A stretch of DNA of 64,000 nucleotides, taken from contig QEYB01001046.1 in assembly GCA_017562135.1 (NCBI GenBank), positions 124,001 to 188,000 of the forward strand, read 5' to 3'. The DNA is from Dipylidium caninum. Its lineage: Eukaryota; Platyhelminthes; Cestoda; Cyclophyllidea; Dipylidiidae. Both the position numbers and the translations under genes were made by a program. The notes under the pieces were generated by a model. It was not told the DNA's origin and ran no database searches. It saw only the letters and a list, made by a program, of their open reading frames with translations. Shown piece after piece: positions 1-13,776 of this stretch (positions are counted from its first letter, which is position 1; each line of letters starts with the position of its first letter).

Positions 1-3000
1 TCAGATTCCCCTTTCTCTTCTTCTGTCCCTATGTGCGTGAGGGCGTGTGCTCACACTCGCTCACTCTGTAAAACTACTTCCCTCTTCCGCCTTTCGCATC
101 TAGCGCTTACCTTCTCAACTAAATAACTATCTGAAAACAATAAATTTGTCATTCATATATACACACTCGAAACAAATTAAATATGTATACATTAACTGTG
201 TCTGATCCGGTGCGGGGGAGCGGGTGTTGCAAGGTCTCCGTTTTCGGAGTACGCCACTTTCCCTCACGATCCAGGCTATAGTGTAAACGTCAGTACGGCT
301 GACCTCACCGATGTTGTGCAACAGGAGGTCGGGTAGTCTGCTGTGTTTACAAGTACATGGTTTGGTTACGCGAAGCCTACAACCTCTGGCCGTGGCGACA
401 TGGTAGTCTCTTCAGACAATTTAATATTTGTGGTGTCTGTGGCACTCAGTTGTTGTATAGTGTTGCTTTCATTGTCCCAGTCAGCCTGGCTTCCTTGCCG
501 GACTTTAACGGGGTGGAAAAGCCTTTTTTGTGGCAGACCGAGGGGGTGATCGAAGATACACCGCGACGGTCCAGTCTGTCGGTTGGGCCAAACTGTCTGG
601 CGACCAAAGGGGGCATTTGATTGGTTAGAGACGAGAGCCAATGAGAGACCGAGAGGGCGAACAGAAGTATGCGACAAAATACAGACGAAGTAATCTCCTA
701 TTTGATTGGTGGGTGAGAAACCACGTTCATGCGACCCTTATAGCCTTTCGTTTGTCGGCTACGCAGAAAGCCCTCTCGCCTAGGGTCAGGTATAATCTAG
801 CCCGTCAACTTCGCCTTTTTTCCGCCAAGTGTTTGTTTACAATCTGAGGGGGACCGTTTTGAAAGGTCCAGACGTTTGTTGTCCATCATCTAAAAAGCAC
901 ATGGGGCTAATTTGTTTCTATTAACAATCCACCGGCTCTCGGTTTTTCGACCGAAATAGAACTATTTGAGGTTGTTTAACTGAAAGGACTCTTTCAAAAT
1001 TAACTTCCTCTTTGCATATACCCGAATGGAATCTACTGTACGGTTTTTTACGGTTTTTGCCTTTCCATTCATCCAAGACCGGGGCTAGACAATTTTAGCC
1101 CCTGGAGATGAAACAGTAGCGTCTGTTCACATCTTCATGCGTTCACGAATGTAGTCATAAAATTCAGCATCGTGTCGGATACTAGCGAGAGCTTAGCTTT
1201 CACCTATAAAATGGTTCCTAGACGCTTGTCCCTCGGTTCGTTCCCCCATCTCCCGCGGTAGAGGCGCCTTCCCGTAAGGCTTACCAAAAACTCCACCGCC
1301 GCCCATCCCCTCCTCAGATCTTGGGTACAATGGGCCTGACCCTCCATTCAGCGCAGTCAGAGCGGCGACGAGTGTACGCCTTGTTGGGTATGACGCGTAC
1401 CAACGCATTCACAGTGGTGGGATTCATTAATTAAAATATTTACATCCATCGTACTGTGAAAAATATAATTGACATTTATAACTTTTTGCGTTAATAATTG
1501 AAGATGTGGAGTAAGACATACAGCTGCCTCCAAGAATGCGGAGAATTAATTTATTAGCGAGGCGAATCAAACCACGAGCGGTCACCAACGCTGAAGGACT
1601 TGGCGGTGGTAATGGACCAAGGTCAGGTTTAACGGAAGACTAACAATCTTCGAATCCGGCCACGTCGCCGGGAGCGGCATATGCAAATTAACAGGCAGAC
1701 CGATGGTGAGGTTAAGGTTTAGTCCCGAGGAAGACATTATATTTTTTGCTTTTTAAAGGCCACTAGGGCATTAGTGTGAACAATTGGAGAATAAAGGATT
1801 ACATGAAATGAGATCTTTTGTACTATGAATGTTGTAAGTACCATGTCGGAAGTCTCATGGGTGCAGGGATTATGCGAAATTTGCAATTAAATAAGTTTGT
1901 GGCAGTCTAGTGGACCGTTGCGACGCACCTTGGTATGTAAACTCTACGTCAAATCAATTTATAATCTCCAATGCCTCCATAAAACTTTCTTACAGAGCCT
2001 TTCCAGTTGACTTTACTTTTGCTGCGTATCCACTTCCTACTTACTTTCGCCGACTTACGCGTAGAAGAGTAAATTGGCCCTGCGTGCCTGGGAGTCGCAC
2101 TGCTGCATCGTACCTTCCTTCCATCGGCTCCCGGACGGATTCACGATTACCAATCAATGGAATCAGAAATCGATTGGGTGGGAGGGTCGCTGCCTGTACC
2201 CGGTTAAAATCGTTATTGAACCCTGGTGTTGGCCCGAGCACCGCGCGGTAGGGTCTGAGCGAGGCTCGCAGGCCTGCAAATAGCCGAGCTGCACTTTTCA
2301 CGGAGTTCGTGTGCCTCTGTCCACCGCGGCTGACTCACTCGGGGTGGAAGAGCATGTTCGTGACTGGCCTGGCGTCGTTTTCACAGTAGATCGCTCAGGC
2401 ATGTTGGAACCCAAGCTGTTACAGCCCCAGTGACCTGACCTGTTTGAACGGATCGCAGACTGTGTGGTTGGGTCAGAACCACACACGTCCGCACACCTCT
2501 AATAAACCAGTTGATTCCTGCCTATTAACCGTGTTATGACCGCATCTGCGCGTTTTCAGCAGCTCATAGCACAGGAGAAGGCTCTATTTTCTGTTGCGTT
2601 TTGGTTGAATAATCTATCCACCGTGTTACTTAGACGCGGGACACTAATCACGCCGCATATCAGAGGGTTTTCAGCCCCAAATGAAGCGTCTACGGCGCCT
2701 CACGCATTGCTCCGCGCTGTAATTGCGGGCTTGAAGCACACAGGATAGACAAGTTGTGGCCTGTGGCGCAGAATTAAGACGCTATTGCCTCAAAATAAGG
2801 TCACACTCACAGTGCGCACGTGGGAGACTGTTTACTAGCATGAACCTGTTTGCGTAAAACTGTCTAGCGACAATCAGAATCATTTGTGAGTGAAAAAATT
2901 CGCAGAGGAAATGTGGCATTACACAGGATTATGAAATGGCTTTGCCCCAACCGAGTCGCCGCATCGATCTACCCAGACGAGGCTGTTTATCGCCTCCTGC

Positions 3001-4747
3001 GTAGCCCCGGCGAAAAAAAATAGTGGAATTTCACGGGTATGGGACTTGGGGATGACGTTTTCACCTCCAAGGCCCAAATGAATGGCAATGAAGTCTACTT
3101 GCCTCGAAAGTGTGCAATAAAGCTGCTCTCAGGAGTCATTTCCAGGGGTGAAATCGTCACTTGGTACAAGTGGTGAGGACTTCTGCCAGTGAGCAACATG
3201 CCTCTTCCCTTTCCATGAGGAGGAAAGAGAGAATAGGTGGCAGTTGGCGGTATAGACGCGGTATGCGACATAATTTGAGGACGACCATGGAGACGGTGAG
3301 TTTCACCTCAGTCCATCAAACGTGTGCCTGCAGCGGCCTGGTGTGTGTGTGAGTGTGCACGACAGACACACTGCGTTCCAACTCAGCCTGCGCCATAACC
3401 GCTCGCGGTAGAAAAAAAACCTCCATACGCCATTTTCTACCCGCACAAAGCCTGGTTATAGCGGTACTCCAGTGCACTCCTCGACCTTCGACGCAGTAGC
3501 ACCTCGGAGCCTGCATTACTGGCTCAACTCGGCATCCGTTGCCTTTTTCCAGGTGTGAGATCGGGTGAACCACTTCCGGAGCCTCGTGGAGGCTGTTAAC
3601 CCCCACCAGCTTGTCAAACTGGTGAGGTAAGAGAGCGTATTTTTACCATTGTCTCCCGATTACAGTGTTGAGGAGTAGAAAAATAAAAATGTTTTTCACA
3701 AAGGCCTCCACCTTACGCGCTTAATACCTTCACAGGGCATTGTGCCAGTTATGCGGTCCCACAAAAATGCTAAAACTCACACAATTCCCCATGGGTGAAC
3801 AGAAATGACATCACGGCGATTAGTGTTTACCCAACTCTCAACAATGTGCCAAAAGATTACGCAATGGTCGCAGTTTTGGTGGCCCTCTAACCAGTTCTGA
3901 ACATGACAACAGTTGGCAAGGTGCTGCTACTGACAGGCGTCGGTTAGCATTGAAGAAAGACGACCTCGCCTGGAGACGAAACCCACATTTACTGATATTA
4001 GGGTTTACGAGATAACCCAACTCCTTAGACAGATATTCCTCCCTTGCAAGTTCATTACCCATTCTCCCAGTCTCCGTCCGTGGAAAGAGTTCCACCTTTC
4101 CCCTTCTTGCCTATTTGTGCAGCCTGATGTCTAATTGACGCTCCATAGGTGTCCGGCTCCACGAAACTCTTCTTCATTTAGAGTTTGGGCCTGAAACGAT
4201 GAGGATACATTGTTGGCGAGACAGGGCTTGTTTAAGCGCAGAGGACCGTGAACTCCTCAAATTCATGGCTTTTAAACAGTGGTGGTTTATTTAACTCCAT
4301 GCTCACGGCGACAATAAACCCTCGGCCACTTGAGGATCCCTCTTCTTTCCAGACTTTGTTATAAAGTCAGATGATGGCGTTTGAGTCCAGAAGTTGGCTT
4401 ATCGCCTCTTGAAACCGCCTCAAAATTGCTTTTCGGGCATCAGAGCATTTTTACTCATGCGCCGACAAGCAGGTGAGTCGAGGGACGGTGATGGAATGAA
4501 TGCTCCTGTGGCATGGATATAAAAAGGGGTAGAAGCCTGTTCTAATGAAAAAGGGAGTAGTCTTAAGAGGAAAGGGCTGCCATTCAGACACAGGATCGAC
4601 TTTTGGCGGACCCAGTGTGAAAAAGTTGTGGCAATTAAACACCAGTGTCTTTCCTTACTGACGTCTGGTGCAGGCACAAACACGCATTTCTCGTCGGATG
4701 ATTGTTTAGGTACTGGCGTCGGCTGGCGTTTAAAATGATTAACCTTC

Positions 4748-4783
4748 TCCTCCGCCTCCGCCTCCGCCTCCGCCTCCTCCGCC
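4748..4783. repeat. CTCCGC hexanucleotide repeat
   Basis: Four perfect tccgcc units plus degenerate flanks. It reads as poly-Arg on the minus strand, which creates a spurious open frame. Confidence 0.85.
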
Positions 4784-7700
4784 GTCGTGTCCGTCTTGTC
4801 TGTGCAGGTGGCCGTCTCGCGCTTGGACTAATGGACGCGTTTCCCCCGCTCAAAACACGTTCCACCGTGTTGTTGACGCCCCCGCCCCCTTCGGCAACGG
4901 GCTGTCTGCCTGTCTAGTCTCCGTCACACATACAAAATGCGAAATGATCTTGGCAGACTCGATGGGCACACGACTGCCCTCAACCGAGCCGTGGCAATCC
5001 GCGGTGACGCGTGGATGAGAGTGCGGAGATCTGCCTCCAGCGCAGCCAGTCCTACCCCGCATCAATCTAATTCGGCTGCCAGAATAACTTTTCGTTGAAA
5101 GTACAGACTGAATGGTTATTTTACTCGTTTTTGAAGAGAAATAGCCTCAATTCTTCATGTTAAAGCCTTTTGTTATCAGAGTGGAAGACACGGGATTGGC
5201 TGGTTCTCTGGGGAAAAACTGAAAATGCCTCAGTCTCACGGACTAATGTAGCAAATTTGTCAGATTTAGCCTGATCATTCTCTACTATTTAATGGCATTC
5301 ATCCGGAGAGAGGTTTTTATACGACCCAATTGAACATGTAAGGCGGTGAGAACAAGTACATCGGCTCTGATCCGACAAAAGGCGGGTCGGTGCCACCGTG
5401 AAAAGGGGTTCACATCGGTGGTGTGGAGCTATGAAGAGTAAACACTTTCTCTTCTTCCCTAAAATACACCTTTTTCACTGGAATTTGTCAATCATCGAAG
5501 GGCGTTCAGATCACGTAGAGGCAATTTGCCCAAATTTCCCTTGCCCCTCAACACCTCTCTTCATCTTTCGGGCAGGATATGTGATCAAATAAGTCGTTTC
5601 TTAGTCTCGCTTGGGTCCCACTCTCCCATTTGCCACATAATAGACAAACATGATTCTACACCAAAGGGAGGGGGAGGAGAGGCCGAGGGGCGATGCAGTT
5701 GGATTGCCTTTTCTCTGATCGTAGGATGCCATAGTGGATCACAGACGTCTTTTGAAGTTGGTATTCACCTCGACGGATTTTATTACTCACAATATGTTGA
5801 CGCCTTCCAAATGAACTTCCTCCTGCCGCCCTGAACGCCACGAGGCGATTGTAATAGGATCACCAGAGGGGAGAATGGTGGAATTGCACACCAATGGCAA
5901 ATTATATCATTGTGTTTGGGGGCTAGGAATTGGCCTTCTCAAATTACTCTTGCTACACAATCCCTCCACCTCAGTGTTTTTTGGCAGAGTGCACCATATT
6001 ACATTTCATATCCTACTCGTGTGCGCCTCTGCCTTTTACAGTAGTTGAAATGTGGAGTAATAAAAGTGGGGAGGGCAATTTAGCCTACGTCACATCCTCC
6101 TCCCCTTAACTGATAGACGGGGGAGAAAGAGGGAAGGCAACGCCTTGATAGATCGCGAATGTGTGCAGCCTGGACGTGGAGGGGGAGAGGGGAACTCGGT
6201 GCTCAACTGTCAGAGACTTGCGGAATCCGGGACAAAACGAAGACATCCATGTTTGTGTGATTGGTTTGTTCGTTTGGTATTTTTTGTTTTATCTAGGAGG
6301 AAAAGATAAACGACATTGGCGGACAGTGCCACAAAAGCACATTTTTTCGCATGGCCAGACCATTATGCATATTATGGTGGCCAGGCCTCCTCGCATCGGA
6401 TGAAATGATTCCCACAAAAGTATCCGGCATAGAGTTACCGCGGTGAAAGGAGAGGACACGCATGGTGACGAGCTTCGGGAGAATGAACACCAGTGTGATT
6501 ACATTTTCTTCAATCTCTCGCTCTTATCTGAAAGACGTAGTGTTTCAACTCTCTGGAAGGTCCACCTTGGCGAGGAAATTCAACCACTTGTGAACTTCAC
6601 TTTCTGTCCACCGCCGGACCTTAGAGGCGGTTGGCGAGCAGAAATACCGCAGGGCAAGGAATGGCAAGACAATGGTCTCCTCTAACTGACGCGATGTGAT
6701 GTGCTGATGGTGTATCCGCGAGGCTGGAAGTCCTCCGGCCAAAAGCGTTGCCACAGCCTCGGGTAGAAGGTCTAAATTTATAAGAACCAGCACTGGCACT
6801 CGCTGGTCCACACGCGTACACCCAGGAAGTTGTTTCTACCGCCTATGATGAATGATGTCTGGACCGAGGTAGGACATGTAAACTGGTCTGCGGTCCGGCG
6901 AAAGTGCGCATCGCTGCGGCTGGGAGGCATGCGATTCAAGCCTCCACACCACGAGGTTGTCAGTCCCGACGATTTCCTCCCCTTGACAATCCACTTCGTG
7001 TTCCTCTGAGTTGGGCCTCCTCCGCTCTTCGCCGCCGTCAAACCTTTCCTATGAAGGTAATGAAAAAAACATTAGTGTGAAGATTGATTTACAGCACTTT
7101 CACGGTTATTTTAGGGTCTTACCTGCTACCTTATAATTTTGAGTCCCACGCGGGGTTTCCTCCCTTCTGCACAAAGATTTTGCGGATGTCTTCAAATTCG
7201 AGGCCCACAACGGAAGGTAAAGAGAGAATCGCCAGCTTAACTGGATGGAATTAGGGAGACTGGAACGATAAATTGCCCAGTTCTGAGTGTGCTAATCCCT
7301 TACACCATTCCCTTTAATGATGGACGGTGGGTAATTTTCCTCACAGAAGTGGTCCAGGGGTTGGGGTGTCGAGACACTTGCACAGTCGCCTGCGTTTGGA
7401 GACAGGACTGCTTGTTAACTCGCTCCCTCGGCTGACTACCTACGCGAAAATGTGTGGGAGTCCGGCTTGTGCAAGTTGGAGGGGGTTTTTTGGTTCTTGT
7501 GTGAACTTTTCAACTGCACTGATAAATCATTGTAGACGTACAGTTGGATCAGCACAGGCCTCCCAACAAATGCGCCACAAAAGTCGAGAAGTATGCCGAT
7601 GGAGGCAATTGCGGCAATAACTTAGCTTTATTGCGATATCTCCACCAAGGAAGTATGATAAAGTGAATTCGCCTTTTGCGCTGGCCCCACATAACAAGGC

Positions 7701-7880
7701 TTGCGACCGAGTTGGGCAGAATGCCGCCGTGTATTTTTATCCCCTCCTTTAAAGTATAATTGTCTCTCCTACCAGAGCGTTGGCTTTTCACTTGGAATAA
7801 GACCATTTAGTGTGGTATGCTAATCTCCACTTTGCAGGCAAGAGGCGCTAATTATGAAGCCCGCGGGTGCGAGTGAGGCC

Positions 7881-7943
7881 GACGAAGGTGTCCACACCGA
7901 GGGCGAACAAGTTAAGAGGAGACGAGGGTGTTCACACGAGGGG
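7881..7943. repeat. Imperfect 23-base direct repeat
   Basis: gacgaaggtgtccacaccga (from 7881) and gacgagggtgttcacacgag (from 7921) are copies with a few changes, 40 bases apart. Confidence 0.5.
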
Positions 7944-10193
7944 ATGGGGTGCCCCAGAGGATTGGAATGGACGCCCTCTCACCACTTGGGGCGCTGTGAG
8001 TGAGGACAGGATCAGAAGAGACCCCTTTCGTGGTCTCAACTGTCGCATCGCGGACCCCTGGAATGCGGCCTGTGATCACGGGGTGTCACCTCACGCCGGC
8101 AAGTGAAAGCGGTGAAAAGTACACCCTAATGGGGGTCTCTTTTCCCACTTAAGATAGGGGAAATCAGTGATACCATATTGGCGTTGGGAGCACTTTGTTA
8201 GGCAAGGCGAGCGGACCTTTCTACAAGCAAGAGGATGACATGACGCGCTTCCTCAAGAAGAGACGGCAACTTATTTATTATTTAATCTTAATAATGGGGA
8301 GGGAGGGAGGCGAAGAGCTGCTACGCCCCTCTGGCATCTCCCCGGATAATCTGGTTTTACCAAATTGCCTCTTCTCGACTTCCTGCAGACGTTTCGCCTA
8401 GTGCGTCAGTGGTCACACAGACGGGCGGTGGACGAGATGTGATGGAGTACGAAGGCGGTTCCCCACCGCCTGCCAGGGAGGATCATGAATCAAGGCGGCT
8501 GGGAAAGGGTGTCAGACTAGCGAGGCATGTGATGGCAGGCCGCATGATTAAGGCTGATTCACTGGTGTATTTTTCCTGCACGGTGAATCATCGCGAAGGA
8601 TGACAGATTTGACGGAGAGGCATTTGTGGACAAACCGTAAACTAGCTTTAAAACAGAGGGTAGAACAGATAATGAACGATGACGAAGATTATAATGACAA
8701 TGATGGCACTGGTGTATTAAGATGATGGAATGAGATTTCGCGTAGATGACCACTTTCGCGTCTAATCAAGATGGGTAGTAGTGAAGTACCCTGGAGGCCT
8801 CGTGAGGAAGGCGGTTGGACGAGAAACGATTTAAGAACATCTCCGGCCCCCCTTCTCCCCTTCTCTCCCCCACTCCCCAACTCCTCCTTCCCCTGATCGC
8901 CCCCTTCAGCAGCTTGCAACAAATTATCCATGTTTGTATTCCTCCTGGCCAGAGGTGTGAAGGCAAATTCCCTCGATTTCAAGCAAAACAACCTGACGAT
9001 TTGCGAGGATTCAGTCTTGTTAATCTGTCATGAAGATTATCCATGGAAAGCGCTGTTTCTCGGGGAATAATTAACTCCCACGTCGGCAAAGCTCCCTTGA
9101 TCCCCTGCCTGATTTATTAGACACGGGTACTTTCGCAGGGACTAACATGACCTGCACCCTCCGGCTGGGAATATCATCAACCTCGTTTGATGCCTCTCCG
9201 GGCTGAACCGTATTGATGCTGCACAGAGATGTGGTTGGAGGGTCTCCGACACCCGTCTCCTCGGGATACAAAAGTCCAAATAGACATTCGTGTTAACATT
9301 TGACGTAAAAATCACTACTTTAGCGAAAAAACGGGAATAATGGACGAAAGCGGTTGAACGAGAGCCACATCCGCTTCAACGGCTTCCCACGCAAAGTCTC
9401 CGTGGCGAGTGTGCCTTTTTGGACTGTCCACGGACGTCCTCGCGGGTGTGGACGGCAGAATGGGAGGGATTTTGGACGTATTCCCGCACGGGATTGAGAG
9501 AGGCGCTTTCGTCATTCGGTAGTAAAAGGACCAGGGTGGGATCCTTGAGACGTGAACAAAACTTCCTTAAGTTCGGATCGCTCAAAGGAACGCGTACTGC
9601 GCCTGCTAAGGTTACGGGAGCATGACAGTTTCAACTGGAATTACTTTTTGCGGCTGATGTTTGAAGTCGGGAGGATCTGTGTTGTGGGGACTGCTTTCTC
9701 GGGCTGAAGGCAATGGGGAAATGAGAGGACTTGTGTTAACTGTTGGATGTCTAGGTTTTAATCGCGCCGCGTTACAACGTCTCGGATTCAATCTGGTTCT
9801 GGACTCGCCTCGATCCGGACGCCCGTGCTGACGAGGCGTCTGTCCACCACCTCGTGGCTCAGAAGTCGAGTGCCATGTCCACCATTTCGGCGTAAGTTGC
9901 GACGGACCTCCGACGGTGATGACCCTGTAAGGCGAAGTCTACCGTGGCAAGCGTATCCACACAAGCGGACATTACAACGCCCCCCATTTTGCCACGTCTG
10001 AAGGGCCAAAGTTAATGCTTTTAAGTTTAACTTCACTGGAGCCAAGTTAGAAGGTTCACCTTTTTCTCAATCGCGGAAGGTAAATAACATCGAGGGCTGT
10101 TTGTTGTGTCAGATGGGCCAGTCAGTCAGCTACACACCACGTCAACGGTGGCAGCGAAAGCGACATCCGCTCAGTCTTGACAAGACACCTCGT

Positions 10194-10213
10194 ACACACT
10201 CACACACACACAC
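10194..10213. repeat. (CA)n microsatellite
   Basis: Short CA dinucleotide run with one interruption. Confidence 0.8.
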
Positions 10214-10980
10214 GCCTGTGTACACATGCGTTTATGCTACCGTCAAATCAGCAAGTGTGTTTATGTCTTCCACTTGTTTACTTCACACATGGCCTCACAT
10301 TGCATTGGAGGTCGTCATTTTCACAAATTTATGCCTTATTAAGGATGTCGCTTCCACTGTCTCACGTCTCGAGTCTGTCCATGGAAGATCCACACGGTCT
10401 CCTCCCACACCGCCACTTTTCGGTGAGAAAGTCTCGTTCCCCGCTTCATCACCTCCGTCGAATGCTGAGGATGCTCACCAACTGGACGGGCTGCTTTAGC
10501 TGGAGCATGTAGCCGACGGGAGGTGAGGAGGAGTCCTCCCTGCAATTGACGTGTTGCCACCGCCAAAAATTGGCAGACCAAGCTAAAAAGGGCTCATGAG
10601 TATGCACTAAACATGGGCGAGAAGATTTCACGCCCTCGCGTATATGCCATGATTTACCTCTCGGATGGACTTTATAATCGCCGTTAATGGGACTTGAGGA
10701 CCTTCTTCCTCTGCCACTGCGGCGGCGTAGCGCTCGAAGTGCAAACTCCAAAGCGTAATTACATGCTCTTGGTACCAAGGCGTCGGTGGGGAGAAGTGCA
10801 CATCTTCCCCACATTTTGGCGTCACTTTCGCCATCTAAAGTAAAAAAGAAGCCTCCCGGCAAAACACGGGGCATATTTTTGCGCCAGTTGTGTTCGGCCA
10901 CCTCTAACGGTGGGAGCACGAGGAAACATCGAGGTATTCAGATTCCTCCTGGCCCCAGCCATTTATTATGGTCCCGAAGC

Positions 10981-11220
10981 CTCCGGCTATACGTCGCAGA
11001 CTGTGCGCGTTGGCGCTCCGCTCGCCGCCTCCCTCGTTCGCGGCCGCCGCCGAGGGGAAGAACCGCGTCTGGTCGTGCGGTTGAAGTAATAGCCACGAGG
11101 GCGGGTGGGTGGGTGGAGTCGGTCGGTCGGTCGGTCGGTAATGCTTCACGGGAGCGGAGGCGAGGCGAGGCAAGGCGGGGGCGGCAGCGGGGAAGAAGTC
11201 TCGGGCATTTGTGCCGCTTT
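10981..11220. promoter_or_regulatory. CpG-dense island, candidate promoter or regulatory element
   Basis: I counted about 36 CpG dinucleotides in 240 bases, with GGGTGGGTGGG and (GGTC)n inside. The bases around it are ordinary. No convincing coding exon lies adjacent, so whether this is a transcription start is open. Confidence 0.3.
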
Positions 11221-12105
11221 TCGCAGTGTCGGGTAAAAAACGAAAGATGATACACCTCGAATTCTCACGCAAAGTTGACAGAAGTCAGAAACATGATGCT
11301 TGGTTTTTGTTTTTACTTTCATTTACCTCGTTACTTTTCGGGCGTTTACTTAGTGTATCTAAGGCACGGGGAAAGTGACATTCATTTGGTGTGAATTACT
11401 GCGCAATACACTCGGTAGACGCACATTTTTTGCTTCGGTTGGTGCATCTCCCCCATACGAACAGCCGCTTTCAACGGCAGCCACATCAAACGCGACTGGA
11501 GTCAATGGAAGGACTGGAAATCTGATTGTTTACGTGTCATTTTCGTGAAGTGGGTCCGAGGCCAGACGATGACAGACGTAGCACACGTCGCCAGACGATC
11601 GGTCGTTATCAGGACACACCAGGTGGCGACTGAATGTCCGTCAAAGGGTGGACAGCCAAGACGTGCATCTGAGGATGGTGGAAGCCGCTGCCTTCCCCTC
11701 TGACACCCGGCAACTGGCAGATATACCCTTAAAAATGCTTTTTTTTCTACGGTTTGACAATTAGAGAGGCCTCACGATGGAGCGTGGTGCCTTCGCTCCT
11801 CGCCTCGGCCACCCGAAACCGCGGTAACGTAAGCGCCTTTTGACCTCCCCACTCCGACAAGTCACCTTAAACCGCCAACTCAGCTGACGAGTTTATCTAC
11901 TCTCGTCTTGACTTGAAAAGGGAACCGTCAGCTGCTTATTGCTACGACTGATCTTATCGCCTCCCGCGGATAAAGAAGGTGACTTCATTCATGAGGCGTT
12001 TACCAACCCTTAAAACACTTTATTGTCTAATCATTTGGCCAGCCGCCGCACTTATGGGCTAAAAGTAATAGGACCGGAGTTCAATAACGCACTAGACAGG
12101 TTTGG

Positions 12106-12129
12106 CGTGTGTGTGTGTGTGTGTGTGTG
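12106..12129. repeat. (GT)n microsatellite
   Basis: About 12 uninterrupted GT units. Confidence 0.95.
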
Positions 12130-13757
12130 CTTTTTTCATCACATTAACGTACACAAAGACACTTTTTGATGCAACGGTCAAGTCTGTCTGAGTTCGGGGG
12201 TGTTAATAAAACTAGAACTGCGAAAAATGGCGAGGTGAAATCGGAAACTGCTGCTCTCACCACATCAAAGTAGACGGTCCCGGTAGCTTTGAATCAAAAG
12301 GTCGTCATCTCGCCTAAGGCGAGTGTGCTCTCTTCTCCCTACGGCACTAAACTCTCCGTGAGGAGGATACACGAGTCAAATATGTGGCAAAAAGTGGTGA
12401 GAGGGGGGAGGGAAGAGGGAAGAGGCTTAACCGCCTAAGTGCCTGAGTGTCTCGCCCATGGACGTTAGCCAAGGCTGAAGGAGGCGGTGACAGGCTACTG
12501 AACGTGGGCTGACAACCACGATTTATTCAAAAGGACAACTGCGCACACACTCGTTTCGCACAGCCCGAGGCCTGCGGGTCTAGTAAATCGGGTAAAAAAG
12601 TTTGACAATGTGCACACTGACGGAGGTTGTGACAGCCTTGACTGGGAGTTTTGCAGTGGACAGACAAAATCACCCACTCCCTCCACCCTCAAATTCTGCT
12701 TCACACACTTTGGTTCCCGAAAGAGTTCACAGCTCACTTTTCCGATGGTCTACTCGTCTTCGACTAAGGAGAAGATGAGAGAAGCCAGGGTCAGACTGGC
12801 GGATACTCCTTCTTTACGTTCAAAATGCAATTATGCCACCGACGCGATGCTCCTGTGGAAGTCCACGGTCAAACTCTCTCCGCCGTCCCTTTGTGGGCGC
12901 CGACCGCTTCGCACGTCGGTTGATGAGACCGCAGTCCTCACGAAGAATACATTTTTGAGGTTGGAGAGAAAGAAATCGCATTTGTAACATTCATGTTTCA
13001 ACCGCAGGTGCATCCGTGAGCATGAAATGTTAAGTGATGCATTGAAAAGACTAGTCTAATCTGCATACTTTCATGGGGGAAACACTTTATGTGCACAATT
13101 CTCTCACTACTTACTGGGACATATAAACAGTGTCATAAAATGACACATTTGTCACCTGCTGCTTAAGGTGTGGGCATGGAGAGAAGAGGAGAAAATGTCC
13201 TCCATGCTTGTGAAGGACTGTAGACAAACTTAAGGGAAGAGTTGAATCGGGTAGGCTGGGGGAAAAGGCCAGAACGGAAGCAGGTCAGGCTTTTAGCGTC
13301 CAGCGGGAGGAGGTGTTGGTGCTTCCAAAGTCCCTTTCCAGGGCTTTGCAGAGTCACCCTGAAGATCGTGCCCATTGGTACAGATTCCCGGCTGGCCTCA
13401 GTAACCCGGAATCACCAGACTAGTCGCCGGTGTACGCAGAGTAGCCTCCTCGTTCAACTGCAGCCTTTTACGAGAGTCGGAAAAAGATGGCTTCTCGGTG
13501 ATTCCCACACCGAGTGACTTCAAGTGGGCATCGTTTAAATTGAGTCTCACGAGGCTACTCACCCGTCGGCGTCACAGGATGTCGACATGTGATGCGCCGC
13601 CTACGAGGATTCGTGAGGGCAGCAAATGTTTAGTCTGCCATCTGAAATGACTCCTTGGGTGGGCCTGACAATGTGATACCATTCCGAAGGCTTTTGAGTG
13701 AAAGACACACAAAGTAACATGTTTTTTTGTCAGTCCACAGTCTACTTCTCGACGCCG

Positions 13758-13776
13758 CACACACACACACACACAC
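13758..13776. repeat. (CA)n microsatellite
   Basis: About 9-10 CA units. Confidence 0.95.

Larger units (their letters stand above)
1..10980. other. Gene-poor stretch, no supported gene
   Basis: Open frames are short (at most about 156 codons), overlap on both strands and show no domain I recognise. The stretch contains a CTCCGC hexamer repeat (4748-4783), an imperfect direct repeat (7881-7943) and C-rich pyrimidine tracts near 8846-8873. It could be intergenic or part of a large intron of a gene outside the window. Confidence 0.5.

Noticed and set aside
2041..2486. Minus-strand frames that hinted at a retroelement fragment
   Set aside because: No reverse transcriptase, integrase or endonuclease motif could be found in any frame.
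4635..4865. Poly-arginine minus-strand frame
   Set aside because: It is the translation of the CTCCGC hexamer repeat.
10449..11272. Frames of 105-156 codons around the CpG island
   Set aside because: Arg/Ser/Pro-rich low-complexity translations on both strands; no protein family.
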